In this document: piece after piece, positions 42,230 through 51,690 of the stretch | Position numbering within the stretch: position 1 is the first letter of the stretch | Layout of the letters: the number at the start of each line of letters is the position of its first letter | Origin: Trujillonella endophytica | GTDB taxonomy: Bacteria; Actinomycetota; Actinomycetes; Mycobacteriales; Geodermatophilaceae | NCBI RefSeq assembly: GCF_019799905.1 | Contig: NZ_JABGCI010000001.1 | Location: forward strand, 620,001 to 684,000 | Length of the DNA: 64,000 bases | Direction of reading: 5' to 3' | Notes under the pieces: generated by a model | Database searches by the model: none | What the model saw: the letters and a program-made list of their open reading frames with translations, nothing else | Told to the model about the DNA's origin: nothing | Translations under genes and position numbers: made by a program

Positions 42230-42907
42230 TCAGAGGCCGATCATCCGGGCCAGCTCCGTCATGGCGCGGTCGAAGTACCGGTCGCCGTCGGCGACGGAGC
42301 CGACGAGGTGGCCGAACAACTCGAAGCTGACCGTCCCGTAGACCGAGCTCCAGGCCAGCAGCGCGCGGACGCGCACGGCGTCGTCGAGTGCCGGGTGCTC
42401 CCCGCCGAGGACGGCGCGGGCGTCCTCGGTGACCAGCCCGGGTGCGTCCCCGCCGGCGGCGTCGGGGAGGGCGCCCGCGCGCGCGGCGTCGCCGAGCACC
42501 CGTCCCAGCACGACGCCGACGCGGGCCGCGGCCGGGATCGTGTCCTGCGGCGCGGAGTAGCCGGGCACGGGCGAGCCGTACAACAGGGCGTACTCGTGCG
42601 GATGGGCGTGGGCCCACGCCCGCACGGCGCGGCAGACGGCCAGCCAGCGGTCCAGGGGCGCCGCCGTGGGGTCGTCGGCGGCCTCGGCGGCGGCCCCGAG
42701 GGCGTCGTAGCCGTCGATGATGAGGCGGGTCAGCAGGTCGTCCCGGCTCGGGAAGTACCGGTAGAGCGCCGACGAGGCCATGCCGAGCTCGCGCGCGACC
42801 GCCCGCAGCGACAGGGCCGCCGCGCCCACCTCGGCGAGCTGCCGGCGGGCGGCGTCGGTGATCTCGCCGGTGATCTCGGCGCGGACTCGCTCGCGGGCGG
42901 TGGGCAC
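42230..42907 (-). CDS. TetR-family regulator
   Basis: The 225-residue protein has an N-terminal TetR HTH: ITDAARRQLAEVGAAALSLR, AVARELGMASSALYRYFPSR. The C-terminal ligand and dimer domain resembles the TetR_C_13/WHG type (RAWAHAHPHEYALLYGSPVPGY). It is divergent from an NAD-dependent epimerase-like gene, and two perfect palindromes lie between them, so it most likely represses both genes. The GTG at 42907 has no ribosome site; the start could be leaderless or lie slightly upstream. Confidence 0.83.
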   Translation of the reverse strand: MPTARERVRAEITGEITDAARRQLAEVGAAALSLRAVARELGMASSALYRYFPSRDDLLTRLIIDGYDALGAAAEAADDPTAAPLDRWLAVCRAVRAWAHAHPHEYALLYGSPVPGYSAPQDTIPAAARVGVVLGRVLGDAARAGALPDAAGGDAPGLVTEDARAVLGGEHPALDDAVRVRALLAWSSVYGTVSFELFGHLVGSVADGDRYFDRAMTELARMIGL

Positions 42908-42944
42908 GCGCTGATGCTGCCGTACTGAGAGCGGCGTCCGCAAG

Positions 42945-42961
42945 CAAGAGCACTGCTCTTG
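42945..42961. promoter_or_regulatory. TetR operator 1
   Basis: CAAGAGCACTGCTCTTG is a perfect palindrome (8-bp arms, one central base), 38 bp upstream of the tetR start. Confidence 0.75.
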
Positions 42962-42996
42962 ACCGCGCCATGGTGATGTGCGACCGTCGATCCACA

Positions 42997-43015
42997 CCGA
43001 GAGCACCGCTCTCGG
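42997..43015. promoter_or_regulatory. TetR operator 2
   Basis: CCGAGAGCACCGCTCTCGG is a perfect palindrome sharing the AGAGCA/GCTCT core with operator 1. The centres are 53 bp apart (five helix turns), and it lies 22 bp before the epimerase start. Confidence 0.75.
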
Positions 43016-43036
43016 ACAAACCGACGGGAGCTCGTC

Positions 43037-43966
43037 ATGGCACTGCACGTGATCGTGGGCAAGGGTCCGGTGGGGACGACGACCGCGGAGGCGCTGGCCG
43101 CCCGCGGGCACCAGGTGCGGGTGCTGTCGCGCAGTGGCGCCAGCTCGACCGCGGCGGTCGAGCACCGGCAGGTCGACGCCGCCGACGCCGGGGCCCTCAC
43201 CGAGGCGACCCGGGGTGCGGCCGCCCTCTACAACGCCGTGAACCCCGCCTACCACCGCTGGCCGACCGACTGGCCGCCCGTCGCCGCCGCACTGCTCGCC
43301 GCGGCCGAGCGGACCGGCGCCGTCCTGGTGACGATGGGGAACCTCTACGGCTACGGCCGCCCGTCCGGGGTCATGACCCCGGACTCCCCGCTGGCTGCCA
43401 CCGACACCAAGGGCCGGGTCCGCAACCGGATGTGGGCCGAGGCCCTCGCCGCGCACGAGGCCGGCCGGATCCGGACGACCGAGGCGCGCGCCGCGGACTT
43501 CGTCGGCCCGCAGGTGCCGGCCGCCAACTCGCACCTGGTCCGCCAGCTCCCCGCGGTGCGCCGCGGGCGGCGGGCCTGGGTGGTCGGCGACCCGGACGCG
43601 CCGCGCTCGTGGAGCTACCTGCCCGACGTCGCGGCGACGCTGGCGACCCTCGGCACCGACGAGCGTGCGCTGGGCCGGGCCTGGCACGTGCCCAGCAGCC
43701 CGCCGCGGTCCCAGCGCGAGGCGATCGCCGACCTGTGCGCGGCCGCGGGCCGGCCGGCGGTCCCGGTGAGCGGCATCCCGTGGCCCGTGCTGCGGGCGGT
43801 CGGCGCCTTCTCGCCCATGATGCGGGAGGTCGTCGACGTCCGGCACCAGTTCGACCAGCCCTACCTGATGGACGCCACCGCGACGACGGAGGCGTTCGGG
43901 CTGACCGCGACACCGTGGGCGGAGGTCACGGCCGCCACCGTCGGCGGGGTGACGGCGACCGCCTGA
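43037..43966 (+). CDS. NAD-dependent epimerase/dehydratase-like (atypical SDR)
   Basis: A 309-residue Rossmann protein starts VIVGKGPVGTTTAEALAARG, the NAD(P)-binding glycine motif. It has LVTMGNLYGYGRPSGVMTP in place of the classical YxxxK region, YLPDVAATLATLG and a C-terminal HQFDQPYLMDATATTEAFG. It belongs to the extended/atypical SDR group; the substrate is unknown. The ATG follows GGGAGCTCGTC. The divergent TetR and the two operators suggest induction by a small molecule, perhaps its substrate. Confidence 0.8.
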   Translation: MALHVIVGKGPVGTTTAEALAARGHQVRVLSRSGASSTAAVEHRQVDAADAGALTEATRGAAALYNAVNPAYHRWPTDWPPVAAALLAAAERTGAVLVTMGNLYGYGRPSGVMTPDSPLAATDTKGRVRNRMWAEALAAHEAGRIRTTEARAADFVGPQVPAANSHLVRQLPAVRRGRRAWVVGDPDAPRSWSYLPDVAATLATLGTDERALGRAWHVPSSPPRSQREAIADLCAAAGRPAVPVSGIPWPVLRAVGAFSPMMREVVDVRHQFDQPYLMDATATTEAFGLTATPWAEVTAATVGGVTATA

Positions 43967-44001
43967 GCCCCGGGAGGCCGGCTCGTCCTACGGTGGAGCC
44001 C

Positions 44002-44106
44002 ATGGTCGCTGCCTGGGTCCTCGTCGCCCTGACGTCGCTGGCTGCCCTCGGCAGCGGGTACGGCGCCGTCCGCCTCGCCCGCCGCCCGCGGGAGACCCGG
44101 CGATGA
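44002..44106 (+). CDS. Short single-span membrane peptide
   Basis: 34 residues: a helix MVAAWVLVALTSLAALGSGY and a basic tail RLARRPRETRR. GGTGGAG stands just before the ATG, and its TGA overlaps the ATG of the nitrobindin-like gene, so coupling is possible. There is no known family; it could be a chance ORF, but ribosome site and overlap favour a gene. Confidence 0.45.
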   Translation: MVAAWVLVALTSLAALGSGYGAVRLARRPRETRR

Positions 44107-44645
44107 GTGGGCCGACGGAGCTGCCGGTCGAGGACACGGTCGACGTCCGGTCCGGTCCGGAGGTCGCCCACGAGCTCCTCGGGCTGCTGCCGCTGCTCGG
44201 TGAGTGGCACGGCGAGGGCGTGCGCGCCGGTGGCGACGGCCCGGAGACCGACCAGCGGTTCGGCCAGTGGGCCCGGTTCGCGCACGACGGCCGCGGGTTC
44301 CTCGCCTACGAGTCGCGGACCTGGCTGATCGGCGACGACGGCAGGCCGGCGGGTCCCGACTCCCGGGAGGCCGGGTTCTGGCGGCCGCGCGGCGAGGACG
44401 ACGTCGAGCTGCTCGTCGTCGACCCCGCCGGCCTCGTCGAGCTGTACGTCGGGACCGCCCGGACGACGACGAGCTGGGAGCTCACCTCCGACGTCCTGGC
44501 GCACACCCCCGACGGTCCGGACGTGACCCGTTCGGTCCGCCTCTACGGCGTCGTCGAGGGTGCCCTGATGTACGCCATCGACCGGGCCCTCGGGGACGCG
44601 CCGCCGCGCCCCACCATGTCGGCGCGGCTCGAACGCCTCCGGTGA
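44103..44645 (+). CDS. Nitrobindin-like (FABP-fold) protein
   Basis: The 180-residue beta-barrel protein carries LLGEWHGEG (GxWxGxG, residues 33-39), YESRTWLIGDDGRPAGPDSR, ESGFW-like EAGFWRP and a C-terminal SARLERL, the pattern of actinobacterial nitrobindins. These bind heme on a C-terminal His and react with nitric oxide or peroxynitrite. Here the stretch before SARL reads PRPTM and has no His, so heme binding is doubtful. The gene overlaps its neighbours on both sides (ATGA, GTGA). Confidence 0.75.
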   Translation: MSGPTELPVEDTVDVRSGPEVAHELLGLLPLLGEWHGEGVRAGGDGPETDQRFGQWARFAHDGRGFLAYESRTWLIGDDGRPAGPDSREAGFWRPRGEDDVELLVVDPAGLVELYVGTARTTTSWELTSDVLAHTPDGPDVTRSVRLYGVVEGALMYAIDRALGDAPPRPTMSARLERLR

Positions 44646-46324
44646 CCGGCCCGGCGCCGAGCCCCCGGCAGGTCGCCGACCGGTACGTGGCGGCGCTGTG
44701 CGAGCTGGACCCGCTGGTCGCCACGTCCCTGGGTGACCCGGCCGGCGCCGACCGGCTGCCGGACACCACACCGGAGGGGCTCGAGGCGCGGGCGGAGCTG
44801 GCCCGTCGCACGCTCACCGAGCTGGGGACGGCGCCGGGACCCGACCCCCGCGCGCGGCGGTGCGCCCGGCTGCTCGCCGAACGCCTGGGTGCCGACCTGG
44901 CGCTGCACGAGGCCGGTGAGGACCTGCGGGAACTGTCGAACCTGTTCAGCCCGGTGCACGGGATCCGGCAGGTCTTCATGCTCATGCCGGCGGCGACCGA
45001 GGAGGACTGGTCCCTCCTCGCCCGTCGGATGGCCGCGGTCCCGGCGGCCTACCGCGGGTTCGTGGCCACGCTGCGGGAGGGTGCCCGGCGCGGGCTGCCG
45101 GTCGCCCCGCGGCAGGTCGCGACCGTCGTCGGCCAGCTCGACGCGTGGCTCGCGGGGCCCTGGTTCGGCACGTTCGCCGCCGCCGGCCCGCAGGTGCTGC
45201 GCCGCGACCTGGACGCCGCCGCAGCAGCCGCGGACACCGCCGTCGCCGAGGTCCGCGACTTCCTGCGCGACGAGTACCTGCCGCGCGCCGAGGGGACGCC
45301 GGACGCCGTGGGGAGGGAGCGCTACGCGCTCGCCGCCCGTCGCTGGACCGGCGCCGAGCTGGGCGCCGCGAGCCGGCTGGAGGAGGCCTACGCCTTCGGC
45401 TGGGACGAGCACCGCCGGCTGCTGGCCGAGCAGCGCCGGGCGGCCGGTGAGGTCCAGGACGGTGCGAGCCCGCGCGAGGCGATGCGCTGGGTGGAGCGGA
45501 ACGGGCCCGCCGTCGACGGAGTGGAGGCGACCCGCGCCCACCTGCAGGGCGTCATGGACCGGGCGATCGACGCCCTGGACGGCGTCCACTTCGACATCGC
45601 CGCGCCGATCCGCGCGGTGGAGGCGGTCGTCTCGCCGCCGGGCAGCGCGGCCGGCGCCTACTACACGCAGCCGTCGCAGGACTTCTCGCGGCCCGGGCGC
45701 ACCTGGCTCCCGGTGCTGGGCCGCGAGCGCTTCCCGCTCTGGGACCTGGTGTCGATCTGGTACCACGAGGGCGTGCCGGGTCACCACCTGCAGCTGGCGC
45801 AGTGGGTGCTGCGGGCCGGGGACCTGTCGACGTTCCAGACGTCGGTCGGGATGGTCGGCGCGGACATCGAGGGCTGGGCGCTCTACGCCGAGCGGCTGAT
45901 GGACGAGCTCGGCTACTTCGCCGAGCCGTGGGCGCGGCTCGGGTACCTGGACGGGCAGCAGCTGCGGGCGATGCGCGTCGTCGTCGACCTGGGCATGCAC
46001 CTGGGCCTGCCGGTGCCCGCCGACGCCGGCGGCGTCCTCGCCGAGCACCGCGGCCGGCCGTGGACGCCGGAGCTCGCCCGGGCCTTCCTCGGCGAGCACA
46101 GCGGCAGCACGACGGCGTTCCTGGACAGCGAGCTGGTGCGCTACCTCGGCGTGCCGGGGCAGGCGATCAGCTACAAGCTCGGCGAGCGGGCGTGGCTGGC
46201 CGGGCGGGAGGCCGCCCGGCGCAACCGCGGCGCGGACTTCGACCTCCGGGCCTGGCACATGGCCGCGCTGTCGCAGGGGTCGCTGGGCCTCGACGACCTG
46301 GAGTCCGAGCTCGCGACCCTCTGA
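44642..46324 (+). CDS. DUF885 family protein, putative metallohydrolase
   Basis: The 560-residue protein has the zinc site YHEGVPGHHLQ (His375, Glu376, His381, His382) and later WALYAERLMDELGYF with another likely ligand Glu. PGSAAGAYYTQPSQDFSRPG and the C-terminal GQAISYKLGERAWLAGR also fit DUF885. The family resembles M1/M3-type peptidases, but few members have been tested. There is no signal peptide, so it is cytoplasmic. The GTG start overlaps the nitrobindin stop. It may hydrolyse peptides or small amide compounds (inference). Confidence 0.82.
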   Translation: MTGPAPSPRQVADRYVAALCELDPLVATSLGDPAGADRLPDTTPEGLEARAELARRTLTELGTAPGPDPRARRCARLLAERLGADLALHEAGEDLRELSNLFSPVHGIRQVFMLMPAATEEDWSLLARRMAAVPAAYRGFVATLREGARRGLPVAPRQVATVVGQLDAWLAGPWFGTFAAAGPQVLRRDLDAAAAAADTAVAEVRDFLRDEYLPRAEGTPDAVGRERYALAARRWTGAELGAASRLEEAYAFGWDEHRRLLAEQRRAAGEVQDGASPREAMRWVERNGPAVDGVEATRAHLQGVMDRAIDALDGVHFDIAAPIRAVEAVVSPPGSAAGAYYTQPSQDFSRPGRTWLPVLGRERFPLWDLVSIWYHEGVPGHHLQLAQWVLRAGDLSTFQTSVGMVGADIEGWALYAERLMDELGYFAEPWARLGYLDGQQLRAMRVVVDLGMHLGLPVPADAGGVLAEHRGRPWTPELARAFLGEHSGSTTAFLDSELVRYLGVPGQAISYKLGERAWLAGREAARRNRGADFDLRAWHMAALSQGSLGLDDLESELATL

Positions 46325-46385
46325 CGGCCGCCCTGCAGGGGCCCGCCGCGAGCTTGCGAGCGGTGGGGGGCAGGGTGGTCCTTCC

Positions 46386-47096
46386 TCAGCTCCGGGGGGC
46401 GACCGGGTTGACGGTGTCGGCGCCGTAGCCGACCGGGTCTCCCGGGGCGGCCGGGTGCACCTCCAACCGCGAGCCGAGCAGCGCGTCCACGACCTCGACC
46501 GAGCCGGCGACGTAGGTGCTCATCAGCTCGGGATCGGTGGCCACGCACCAGGCGCGGTCGGCCGGCCACCACAGCGCCGGGCTCTGCTCCTGCGGCTCCG
46601 GCGCGACGTTGGCCGCCGCGAGGGTGATCGGGCCGCTCACGACGAGCAGCTCGCAGGCGGGCAGCACCAGGTGCGGCCCGCCCGCGCCGTCCTCGTCGCA
46701 CGCACCGAAGAAGCACCGGTCCGGCGTGGTCGTGGCGCCGGTCAGCAGCGTGGCGAGCTCGACGGCCACGTGCGCGGGCAGGTGGCCCGGTGCCGGGGTG
46801 TCGTTCCAGAGGTCGGGCTGGTCCTCCTCGCCGACGTGGTCCCAGGAGCCGGTGACCCCCGGCCACTGCATCAGCCGGTGCGCGGTGGTGCCGTTGTACG
46901 CGGCCACCTCGTCCCAGCGGACGTCGACGTCGTCGTCCCCGTCGTAGCGGACGGCGGGGTGCAGGACGCGCGCGTACGCCGCGAAGCCCGCCGGCACGAG
47001 CGAGGCGACGGTGCCGCGGCGGGCGGCGCCCAGGGCGTCGACGAGCCACGCGGCAGGGGAGAGGTCGGTCTCGACGGGCCGTCCGGCCAGCAGCAC
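46386..47096 (-). CDS. Conserved hypothetical protein
   Basis: A 236-residue soluble protein without signal or membrane segments. Recognisable stretches are RVLHPAVRYDGDDDVDVRWD, PAHVAVELATLLTGATTTPD, GPHLVLPACELLVVSGPITL and SPALWWPADRAWCVATDPEL. This is a Trp-rich pattern I have seen only as actinobacterial protein of unknown function. GTG at 47096 lies seven bases after TAGGTT and has no ribosome site, so it may be leaderless. Confidence 0.65.
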   Translation of the reverse strand: MLLAGRPVETDLSPAAWLVDALGAARRGTVASLVPAGFAAYARVLHPAVRYDGDDDVDVRWDEVAAYNGTTAHRLMQWPGVTGSWDHVGEEDQPDLWNDTPAPGHLPAHVAVELATLLTGATTTPDRCFFGACDEDGAGGPHLVLPACELLVVSGPITLAAANVAPEPQEQSPALWWPADRAWCVATDPELMSTYVAGSVEVVDALLGSRLEVHPAAPGDPVGYGADTVNPVAPRS

Positions 47097-47426
47097 GGGA
47101 CGGAACCTACCGCCGGGACGCCCGGAGAACGGACAACCCCCGGGCTGCTCCGCGGCGCCCTGCCTGGAAGACCAGGGGATGCACGCGGGCCGACTGGACT
47201 GGTCGGCGGCCCGGGGGTCGGGTGACTGTCCGGTTCTCGCTCGCCGCCGTACGACGGACGGGCGATCATGCCGTCGTTCGGAGTCCCCTCCGAACGGGCG
47301 GCCCATCTGGACGGCGGCTAGCGGACAGCCACCTCACGTGTCCTGTAAGCATGCAAGTTACGGACCACCTCCTCTCTCGTGTACCTCGACGGTACGACGC
47401 GATCCGGGGGTCGGCAACGGGCTTTT
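47097..47426. promoter_or_regulatory. Intergenic region with -10 element and a palindrome
   Basis: No gene is supported here. On the minus strand TAGGTT (47109-47104) precedes the hypothetical gene by seven bases. GTAAGCATGCAAGTTAC at 47345-47361 is an imperfect palindrome in a markedly AT-richer patch, a candidate operator. A short GGGCT/AGCCC hairpin at 47419-47433 covers the nhaA stop. Confidence 0.4.
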
Positions 47427-48818
47427 TCAGCCCTCGGCGGAACCGCCGACGATGCGGCCGGGCGGCGGCGTGCCCTTCCAGTCCGGGTCGTGCTCGGCGG
47501 TCTCCTGGACCATCTCGGTCTGGTAGACGTCGGGGACGCCGTCGGCGTTCCGGTCGACCCGCTCCTCCTCGTACATCTGCCGGTACCGGCGGTTGCGGCT
47601 GCGCAGGATCACCGTGGCGAGCGCGGCTGCGACCACGGTCCCGATGAGGATGCCGACCTTGGCGTGGTCGTAGGTCTCCGACCCCAGGCCGAACGCCAGC
47701 TCGGTGATGAGCAGCGACACGGTGAAGCCGATGCCGCCGAGCAGCGCCAGCCCGACCACATCCGGCCACCCCAGGTTCTCGTCGAGCTGGGCCCGGGTGA
47801 AGCGCGCGACCAGCCAGGTGGCTGCGGTGATGCCGATGACCTTGCCGGCGACGAGACCGACGGCGATGCCGAGGGCCACGCTGTCGGTGACCGACGCGCC
47901 CAGCCCGGAGAGTCCACCGACCGTGACGCCGGCGGAGAAGAAGGCGAAGACGGGGACGGCGATCCCGGCCGACAGCGGCCGGATGCGGTGCTCGAAGTGC
48001 TCGGCCAGCCCCGGCCCGGCGTCCGGACCCCCCGCGGCGTCGCTGCGCACCACCGGCACGGTGAACGCCAGGAGCACGCCGGCGACGGTGGCGTGCACCC
48101 CGGACTCGTGCATCAGCACCCACGTGACCGCGGCCAGGGGCAGCAGCAGCCACCACGAGCGGATCCGCTTCTGCACCAGGAAGCCGAAGACGGCCAGCGG
48201 GATCAGCGACAGGAGCAACGGGGTGAGTGCGAAGCCCGATGTGTAGAAGATCGCGATGACGATGATCGCCAGCAGGTCGTCGACGACGGCCAGGGTGAGC
48301 AGGAAGGTCCGCAGCGCGGTCGGCAGGTGGGTGCTGATCACGGCGAGGACGGCGAGCGCGAAGGCGATGTCGGTCGCCGAGGGGATCGCCCAGCCGCTCA
48401 GCGCGCCGTCGTCGCGGCCGAGGTTGAACAGCACGAAGAACAACGCCGGGACGGCCATCCCGCCGACCGCGGCGGCCACCGGGAGCGCCGCCCGCCGCGG
48501 GTCGCGCAGGTCGCCCGCGACGAACTCGCGCTTCAGCTCCAGGCCGGCGACGAAGAAGAAGATCGCCAGCAGCCCGTCCGCGGCCCACGTGCCCAGCGTC
48601 AGGTCCAGGTGCAGCGATTCGGGCCCGACCCGGGTGTCCCGCAGCGTCTCGTACGCCGCCGACCAGGGGGAGTTGGCCCAGACCAGCGCGGCGGCCGCGG
48701 CGATCAGGAGGAGGACGCCACCGACGGTCTCCTTGCGCAGCACCCCGGCGATCCGGCTCGCCTCGGCCCAGGAGCCGCGGCTGAGGACCGGCGGGACGTT
48801 CGACGCGGTGCTGGGCAT
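47427..48818 (-). CDS. nhaA: Na+/H+ antiporter NhaA
   Basis: The 463-residue antiporter has some 12 membrane segments. The NhaA core is seen in [40 protein letters not shown] (with its Asp) and [20 protein letters not shown], whose adjacent Asp pair is the ion-binding site. Further on are [13 protein letters not shown] and [17 protein letters not shown]. It exports sodium in exchange for protons at alkaline pH or high salt. The cytoplasmic tail, about 50 residues, has [20 protein letters not shown], longer than in E. coli. The ATG follows GAGGAGC. It is divergent from the murD-like operon. Confidence 0.93.
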   Translation of the reverse strand: MPSTASNVPPVLSRGSWAEASRIAGVLRKETVGGVLLLIAAAAALVWANSPWSAAYETLRDTRVGPESLHLDLTLGTWAADGLLAIFFFVAGLELKREFVAGDLRDPRRAALPVAAAVGGMAVPALFFVLFNLGRDDGALSGWAIPSATDIAFALAVLAVISTHLPTALRTFLLTLAVVDDLLAIIVIAIFYTSGFALTPLLLSLIPLAVFGFLVQKRIRSWWLLLPLAAVTWVLMHESGVHATVAGVLLAFTVPVVRSDAAGGPDAGPGLAEHFEHRIRPLSAGIAVPVFAFFSAGVTVGGLSGLGASVTDSVALGIAVGLVAGKVIGITAATWLVARFTRAQLDENLGWPDVVGLALLGGIGFTVSLLITELAFGLGSETYDHAKVGILIGTVVAAALATVILRSRNRRYRQMYEEERVDRNADGVPDVYQTEMVQETAEHDPDWKGTPPPGRIVGGSAEG

Positions 48819-48953
48819 GGAGCGGCTCCTCGGAGAGGGGTCGGATGGGAGCCTGCCCCTGCAGGAGCAGACGCCGACCAGACTTCCCGGCACACCGCCG
48901 TCGACCCTACCGGCGAGCGCTCCGGGCGGCCGGGCGGCACCGCCCGCGGTCCG

Positions 48954-48967
48954 TAGAGTGGGCAGGC
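48954..48967 (+). promoter_or_regulatory. Leaderless-type -10 for the murD-like operon
   Basis: TAGAGT at 48954-48959 and an 8-nt spacer precede the GTG; there is no clear ribosome site. Confidence 0.45.
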
Positions 48968-50347
48968 GTGGAACCGGCCCCCGCAGCACCGCCGCGGGAG
49001 CGCTCCGTCCGGCTCGAGGAGCTCGCCGGCGTGCGCGTCGGCGTCTGGGGGCACGGCCGGGAGGGGCACGCCGCCGTCCGCGCGGCGCTGGGCGCGGGTG
49101 CCGCCGCCGTCGCCGTCGTCGACAGCCGTCCGGCCGACCCGGCCACGCTGCCGGCCGGGGTCACCGCCTCGGGGGAGGTCGCCGACCTCGCCGGCTGCGA
49201 CGTCGTCGTCCGCTCGCCGGGGATCAGCCCCTACCGGCCCGAGGCACGGCAGCTCGCCGAGCGCACCTGCGTCACCACCGGCACCGGCATCGCGCTGGCG
49301 GAGTTCGCCCGCCGCGCCGTGCCGACGCTGTGCGTCACCGGGACCAAGGGGAAGAGCACCACCAGCGCGCTGGCCGCGGCCGCGCTCGAGGCCGCCGGCC
49401 GGCCCGCCGTGCACGCCGGCAACATCGGCACCCCGCTGCTCGACGTCCTCCTGGACGGCGCCGCGGAGGGCCGCACGCTCGTCGTCGAGATCTCCAGCTA
49501 CCAGGCCGCGGCGGTGCCCGACTTCGCCGGCCGCGGCGCGCTCACCACGCTGGCGCCCGAGCACCTGGACTGGCACGGGGACGAGGCCACCTACTACCGC
49601 GACAAGCTGCGGGTCTTCACCGCGTGCCCGCCGCGGTCGGTGGTCGTGTCCCCGCAGGCCCGCCCGCTCGCCGAGCGGTACCTCGACCCCGCGCAGCTGG
49701 TCGACCCCGGCGAGCTGGTGCCCGCCGAGCTCGCCGCGGCGCTGCGCCCGGAGCACCTGCTCGGCGAGCACAACCTCGGCAACGCGCGCCTCGCGCTCGC
49801 CGCCTGCGCGCTGCTCGGCGTGGACCTCGCCGCCTCCGCCGGGGCGGTCGCCGCCGCCGTCGGCGCCTTCCGGGCCCTGCCGCACCGGCTCTCGCCGGTC
49901 GCCCGCCTCGGCGACGTCACCTTCGTCGACGACACCCTGAGCACCACGCCGGTCTCGGTGCTGGCCGCCCTCGACGCGCTGGCGGGGCGGCCCGTCACGC
50001 TCGTGGCGGGGGGCCAGGACCGCGGCCTGGACTACACGGGGCTGGCCGCGGCGTTGGCAGCTCGCAGCGACACCGTCTCGCTGGTGACCGTGCCCGACAC
50101 CGGCGTGCGGCTGGCCGCCGACGTCCGCCGGGTGGCCGGCGGCGCGGCGGTCGCCGTGCACGAGACGGCGTCGCTGGACGAGGCGGTCGCCACGGCGATC
50201 GGGACGACGGCGCCCGGCGGCGTCGTCCTCCTCTCGCCCGGCGCCCCCAGCTACAACCGCTTCCGCAACTACGAGGAGCTGGCCGCCCGGTTCACCGAGC
50301 TCGTGCTCGCCGCCGGCGCGACCGTCCTCCCAGGAGCCGCCCGATGA
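48968..50347 (+). CDS. murD2: MurD-type ligase, probably MurD2 (L-glutamate-adding)
   Basis: A 459-residue Mur ligase: N-terminal UDP-binding domain ([20 protein letters not shown]), ATP loop [13 protein letters not shown] (123-135), EISSYQ at 174-179, APEHLDWHG with metal-site residues, [17 protein letters not shown], and a C-terminal domain ([18 protein letters not shown]). MurD adds glutamate to UDP-MurNAc-L-Ala. The next gene, with a 4-nt overlap, encodes a MurL-like epimerase. In Xanthomonas the MurD partner of MurL (MurD2) adds L-glutamate and MurL then turns it into D-glutamate. By position this is the same pair. A second, classical murD in the division cluster elsewhere is possible. 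Sequence alone cannot prove L-Glu specificity. Confidence 0.82.
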   Translation: MEPAPAAPPRERSVRLEELAGVRVGVWGHGREGHAAVRAALGAGAAAVAVVDSRPADPATLPAGVTASGEVADLAGCDVVVRSPGISPYRPEARQLAERTCVTTGTGIALAEFARRAVPTLCVTGTKGKSTTSALAAAALEAAGRPAVHAGNIGTPLLDVLLDGAAEGRTLVVEISSYQAAAVPDFAGRGALTTLAPEHLDWHGDEATYYRDKLRVFTACPPRSVVVSPQARPLAERYLDPAQLVDPGELVPAELAAALRPEHLLGEHNLGNARLALAACALLGVDLAASAGAVAAAVGAFRALPHRLSPVARLGDVTFVDDTLSTTPVSVLAALDALAGRPVTLVAGGQDRGLDYTGLAAALAARSDTVSLVTVPDTGVRLAADVRRVAGGAAVAVHETASLDEAVATAIGTTAPGGVVLLSPGAPSYNRFRNYEELAARFTELVLAAGATVLPGAAR

Positions 50348-51669
50348 CCGATCCGTCCGCCCCCTTCGAGATCACCGACCGCGCGCTCGACGTCGCCACC
50401 GGCGAGGCCCGGTTCAGCTACCGGCTCGGCGACGACGAGTTCACCGAGCGGCTGACGCTGGACCCCGCGCTGCTGCGCGACACCGCGCCCGGCCAGCTCG
50501 ACGCCGCCCTCGACCTCGTGCACCTGGTCATGGGCACCAGCTACTACAAGCTGCGCGCGCCGGGCCGGATCACCGTGCGGCGGCCGATCAGCAAGGCGCA
50601 GTGCGCCGTCGCCGAGGCCGCCTACAGCTCCGGGCTCGGCGAGTTCGCGGCGGTGAACCGGCTGCCGCTGCCGCACACCGTCTCGTGGGACGTCGAGGTG
50701 CGCGACGCGCTGCCTCCCGGCCCAGCGGAGGGGGGTCGCGGCGCGCTGCTCCCCGTCGGCGGCGGCAAGGACTCGGCGCTGGCGCTGGTCGTCATCCCCG
50801 ACGGGACGGCGCTGGCGGTCAACCCGACCGACGCGCAGCGCGACGTCGCCCGGGCGGCCGGGGCACCGCTGCTGGGGGTGCGCCGCCGGCTGGATCCGCT
50901 GCTGATCCAGCGCACGAAGGAGGGCGGGTTCAACGGCCACGTCCCGGTCACCGCGATCAACTCGGCCATCTCGACGCTGGTCGCCGTCCTGGGTGGGTAC
51001 GACCCCGTGGTCTTCGCCAACGAGCGCTCGGCCGACGAGGAGACGATGTCGGTCGGCGGGGTGCCGGTGAACCACCAGTACTCGAAGTCCTACGAGTTCG
51101 AGCGGCTGTTCGCCGCCGCCACCGCCGAGGTGGGGGTCACCTACTTCAGCCTCACCCGACAGCTGTCGGAGCTCGCCACCGTGGCCGCCGTGGCCGCGCT
51201 GCCGCTGCGCGAGAGCATCCTGTCCTGCAACCGCTCCTACACGCAGCGGCACATGGGCGGCGAGGCCACGCAGCGGTGGTGCCTGCACTGCGACAAGTGC
51301 CTGTTCACGTTCCTGATGTTCGCGGTGTTCCTGACGCCGGCCGAGGCGCAGCGGATGTTCGGCGGGAACCCGCTGGCCGACCCGTCGCTGGTCGACGGCT
51401 TCCGCGTGCTCTGGGCGACCGACAAGCCCTTCGACTGCGTGGGGGAGCGGGCCGAGAGTGCCGCGGCGCTGGCGCACCTCGCCGGCACGCGGGCGTGGGG
51501 CGGCCAGCCGGTGGTGCGCGAGCTCGGCGAGGAGGCGGCCGCGTTCGCCGCGGCCACCGGCTCGACCGTCGCCGGGTTCCTGCCCCCGCGGGGTGAGCAC
51601 GCCGTCCCCGACCGGTACCTCGCCGCCCTGCAGCAGCTCCTGGCCGACGCCCGCCCGCCGGTGGAGTAG
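50344..51669 (+). CDS. murL: MurL-like UDP-MurNAc-L-Ala-L-Glu epimerase
   Basis: The 441-residue protein carries an ATP-pyrophosphatase loop LLPVGGGKDSALAL (PVGGGKDS at 137-144), FANERSADEETM (225-236), NHQYSKSYEFER (243-254) and the Cys cluster CLHCDKC (313-319). MurL of Xanthomonas epimerises the terminal L-Glu of UDP-MurNAc-L-Ala-L-Glu using ATP and magnesium; a PP-loop that activates the carboxylate would fit. I assign MurL from this motif set and from the overlap with a MurD gene. Distant tRNA-sulfurtransferase-like PP-loop proteins are the alternative. The ATG overlaps the murD2 stop (ATGA). The D-glutamate cyclase-like gene follows 21 bp later in the same frame. Confidence 0.75.
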   Translation: MTDPSAPFEITDRALDVATGEARFSYRLGDDEFTERLTLDPALLRDTAPGQLDAALDLVHLVMGTSYYKLRAPGRITVRRPISKAQCAVAEAAYSSGLGEFAAVNRLPLPHTVSWDVEVRDALPPGPAEGGRGALLPVGGGKDSALALVVIPDGTALAVNPTDAQRDVARAAGAPLLGVRRRLDPLLIQRTKEGGFNGHVPVTAINSAISTLVAVLGGYDPVVFANERSADEETMSVGGVPVNHQYSKSYEFERLFAAATAEVGVTYFSLTRQLSELATVAAVAALPLRESILSCNRSYTQRHMGGEATQRWCLHCDKCLFTFLMFAVFLTPAEAQRMFGGNPLADPSLVDGFRVLWATDKPFDCVGERAESAAALAHLAGTRAWGGQPVVRELGEEAAAFAAATGSTVAGFLPPRGEHAVPDRYLAALQQLLADARPPVE

Positions 51670-51690
51670 CCGCTGGATCCCCTCGAGCGG

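Noticed and set aside
46325..46385. GCGAGCTTGCGAGC as a terminator hairpin between convergent genes
   Set aside because: The halves are direct rather than inverted repeats and form no good stem.
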